DNA of 64,000 nt from Dorea formicigenerans (GTDB lineage: Bacteria > Bacillota > Clostridia > Lachnospirales > Lachnospiraceae), in assembly GCF_025150245.1 (NCBI RefSeq), contig NZ_CP102279.1, positions 124,001-188,000 on the forward strand, written 5' to 3'. The position numbers and the translations under genes are program-made. The stretch's first letter is position 1. Each line of letters starts with the position of its first letter. The notes beneath the pieces were generated by a model that was not told where the DNA came from, searched no databases, and saw only the letters and a program-made list of their open reading frames with translations. Positions 62,882 through 64,000 of this stretch are shown piece by piece.

Positions 62882-63403
62882 ATGACAAAAAATGAATTCC
62901 TGGAGGGGCTTAGAAAGGCTCTTGGTAATGATCTGGATCGTGAGACTGTGCAGGAAAATGTTGCATATTATGATGGGTATATCAGTGTTCAAGTGAATAT
63001 TGGAAGAACAGAAGAAGAGGTGACCGCGGAGCTTGGCGATCCGTGGGTAATCGCGCAGACAATTATTGATGCGGAGGAAGCAAAGCGGGGCACGGGCAGA
63101 AATGCTGGAAGTTCCTATACTACTGCTAATAGTGGATTCAGTGATCCGGTATATGGAGATGGCGGGGATTATACACGCGAGGATTATTATGATCAGAATC
63201 AGGGATATCAGACACATGTGCACACATTTGGCTTTGATACCTGGTGGAAAAAGCTGTTGCTGATACTTGGAATTATTGGGATTATCGTGCTTGTAGTATC
63301 GATTGTTGGAGGAATTATAAGCCTTCTGGCACCGATTTTGATTCCGCTTGTGATCATTATGCTGATTATCAGACTGATTGGAGGAAGCGGCCGGCGATGG
63401 TAA
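62882..63403 (+). CDS. DUF1700 family membrane protein
   Basis: A 173-residue protein. The N-terminal ~75 residues ('KNEFLEGLRKAL...ENVAYYDGYI...ELGDPWVIAQTI') form the helical DUF1700/HAAS-like domain often encoded beside PadR regulators. A Gly/Ser/Tyr-rich linker of ~45 residues follows, then two hydrophobic helices near the C-terminus. The function is unknown; the domain can bind PadR-type regulators or membrane partners. No PadR gene is adjacent. AAGGAG sits nine bases before ATG 62882. Confidence 0.8.
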   Translation: MTKNEFLEGLRKALGNDLDRETVQENVAYYDGYISVQVNIGRTEEEVTAELGDPWVIAQTIIDAEEAKRGTGRNAGSSYTTANSGFSDPVYGDGGDYTREDYYDQNQGYQTHVHTFGFDTWWKKLLLILGIIGIIVLVVSIVGGIISLLAPILIPLVIIMLIIRLIGGSGRRW

Positions 63404-63460
63404 GCGAGACAGGCAGCCATATAAATATGATTTATATATAGAAAATATATGAAATAAGAA

Positions 63461-63511
63461 ACAGATATTCCGACAGGGTTAAAATCAAGCCTGCCAGAAT
63501 ATCTGTTTTTG
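63461..63511 (+). terminator. Terminator of DUF1700 gene
   Basis: ACAGATATTC..GACAGG / CCTG..GAATATCTGT imperfect stem followed by TTTTTG. Confidence 0.8.
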
Positions 63512-63532
63512 TTTGGGAAAATAGGGCAAAAT

Positions 63533-63563
63533 AAAAGACTGATAGGGGAGCTATCAGTCTTTT
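63533..63563. terminator. Second hairpin after DUF1700 gene
   Basis: AAAAGACTGATAG / CTATCAGTCTTTT perfect stem with a 5-base loop; A and T runs in the arms allow termination from either side. Confidence 0.7.
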
Positions 63564-63791
63564 GAGGGGAGTATAAATAATTAATAAGGGGTTGTAGAAA
63601 GTTGTGCTTCCTACGAATTCAAGTATAATATAGGAATTTCTAAAAAGCAAGATAAAAATGAAAAATCTTAAAAAAACCTTAAGTTGAGATTAAGATGCAA
63701 AAATATAAAAAATAAAACTATTTTACATCACATAAAATTCGGATGCCGGGACATACTAATTTTGCAGCAAAAAAGATTAGGAGGAATTAAT

Positions 63792-63995
63792 ATGGCTAAG
63801 AATTACAGTTCATCAAACAAAAACAGTTACGGCGAGGATGGTTACAACTCAACAAACAAGAACAAAACAAATTCAAGTATGGGGGATAAAAACGCATCTA
63901 ACAAGACTTCAAACAAGAATGCAAAGAATTCTTCAAACAAGAATGCATCTAACGCATCTGACCGCAACTGTCATGATGAGAGTGACAGATACTAA
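63792..63995 (+). CDS. Asn/Ser/Lys-rich small protein
   Basis: A 67-residue low-complexity hydrophilic protein, rich in Asn, Ser and Lys, with repeated 'SNKNA/NSSNKNA' units and the tail 'SDRNCHDESDRY' containing the only Cys. It has no hydrophobic segment. AGGAGG lies eight bases before ATG 63792, so translation is likely. Such compositions occur in small spore-associated or stress proteins, but no family is recognised and the role is open. Confidence 0.65.
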   Translation: MAKNYSSSNKNSYGEDGYNSTNKNKTNSSMGDKNASNKTSNKNAKNSSNKNASNASDRNCHDESDRY

Positions 63996-64000
63996 TCAGA

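Overview
The window looks like chromosome from a strictly anaerobic, low-GC Gram-positive gut bacterium of the Lachnospiraceae (class Clostridia). The basis is the str operon (rpsL-rpsG-fusA-tuf), type III glutamine synthetase, a glycyl radical enzyme with its activase, a murB-rapZ-whiA-Crh-like block, an S-box before metK, strong AGGAGG ribosome binding sites and canonical TTGACA/TATAAT promoters. A CwlC-type autolysin without a signal peptide hints that the organism sporulates. Species-level placement is not possible by eye.

Layout. 0-4 kb: the end of a VanW-family protein, a HypE/AIR-synthase-like protein, an Lrp regulator coupled to an aminotransferase, and trmL. 4.1-11.5 kb: a seven-gene V-type ATPase operon (E, DUF2764, A, B, D, I, K) behind a long, apparently structured leader. 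The K subunit carries the residues of a Na+ site. 12.0-22.7 kb: a self-contained catabolic island with three copies of a palindromic operator, a glycyl radical enzyme, its activase, a rhamnulokinase-like kinase, a ribose-type ABC importer, a class II aldolase, and a LacI regulator behind its own promoter. 22.8-30 kb: a redox-type cysteine protein, shikimate kinase, murA, a SAM riboswitch plus metK, a two-component system and a TauE-like exporter. 30.2-35.1 kb: the str operon, ending in an elaborate nested terminator.

35.1-38.9 kb is an AT-rich accessory patch of small orphan genes. Several resemble immunity proteins of polymorphic toxin systems, and no toxin is present. A 56-bp palindrome resembling IS3-type ends lies at its right edge. 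38.9-50.9 kb: a Sapep/PepV dipeptidase, a divergent LysR regulator and aspA, sbcDC, xylB, a HAD phosphatase, rpiB and the CwlC-like amidase. 50.9-51.4 kb holds a 40-bp tandem repeat and a 58-bp hairpin element whose second copy is at 58.8 kb. 51.4-63.9 kb: envelope and housekeeping genes (CNNM/CorC protein, murB, rapZ, whiA, an HPr-like protein with Glu15, a lipid kinase, a Na+-dependent NSS transporter, tRNA-Glu, fba, glnN, a DUF1700 protein) and a small Asn/Ser-rich protein.

The best candidate for an undescribed system is the glycyl-radical operon at 12.3-21.5 kb. It encodes uptake, C-O bond cleavage by radical chemistry, phosphorylation and aldol cleavage, but no isomerase or dehydrogenase, and its radical enzyme departs from the diol-dehydratase active-site signature. 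The substrate cannot be read from the sequence. The second candidate is the sodium-linked ATPase operon with its unusual subunit set and leader RNA.
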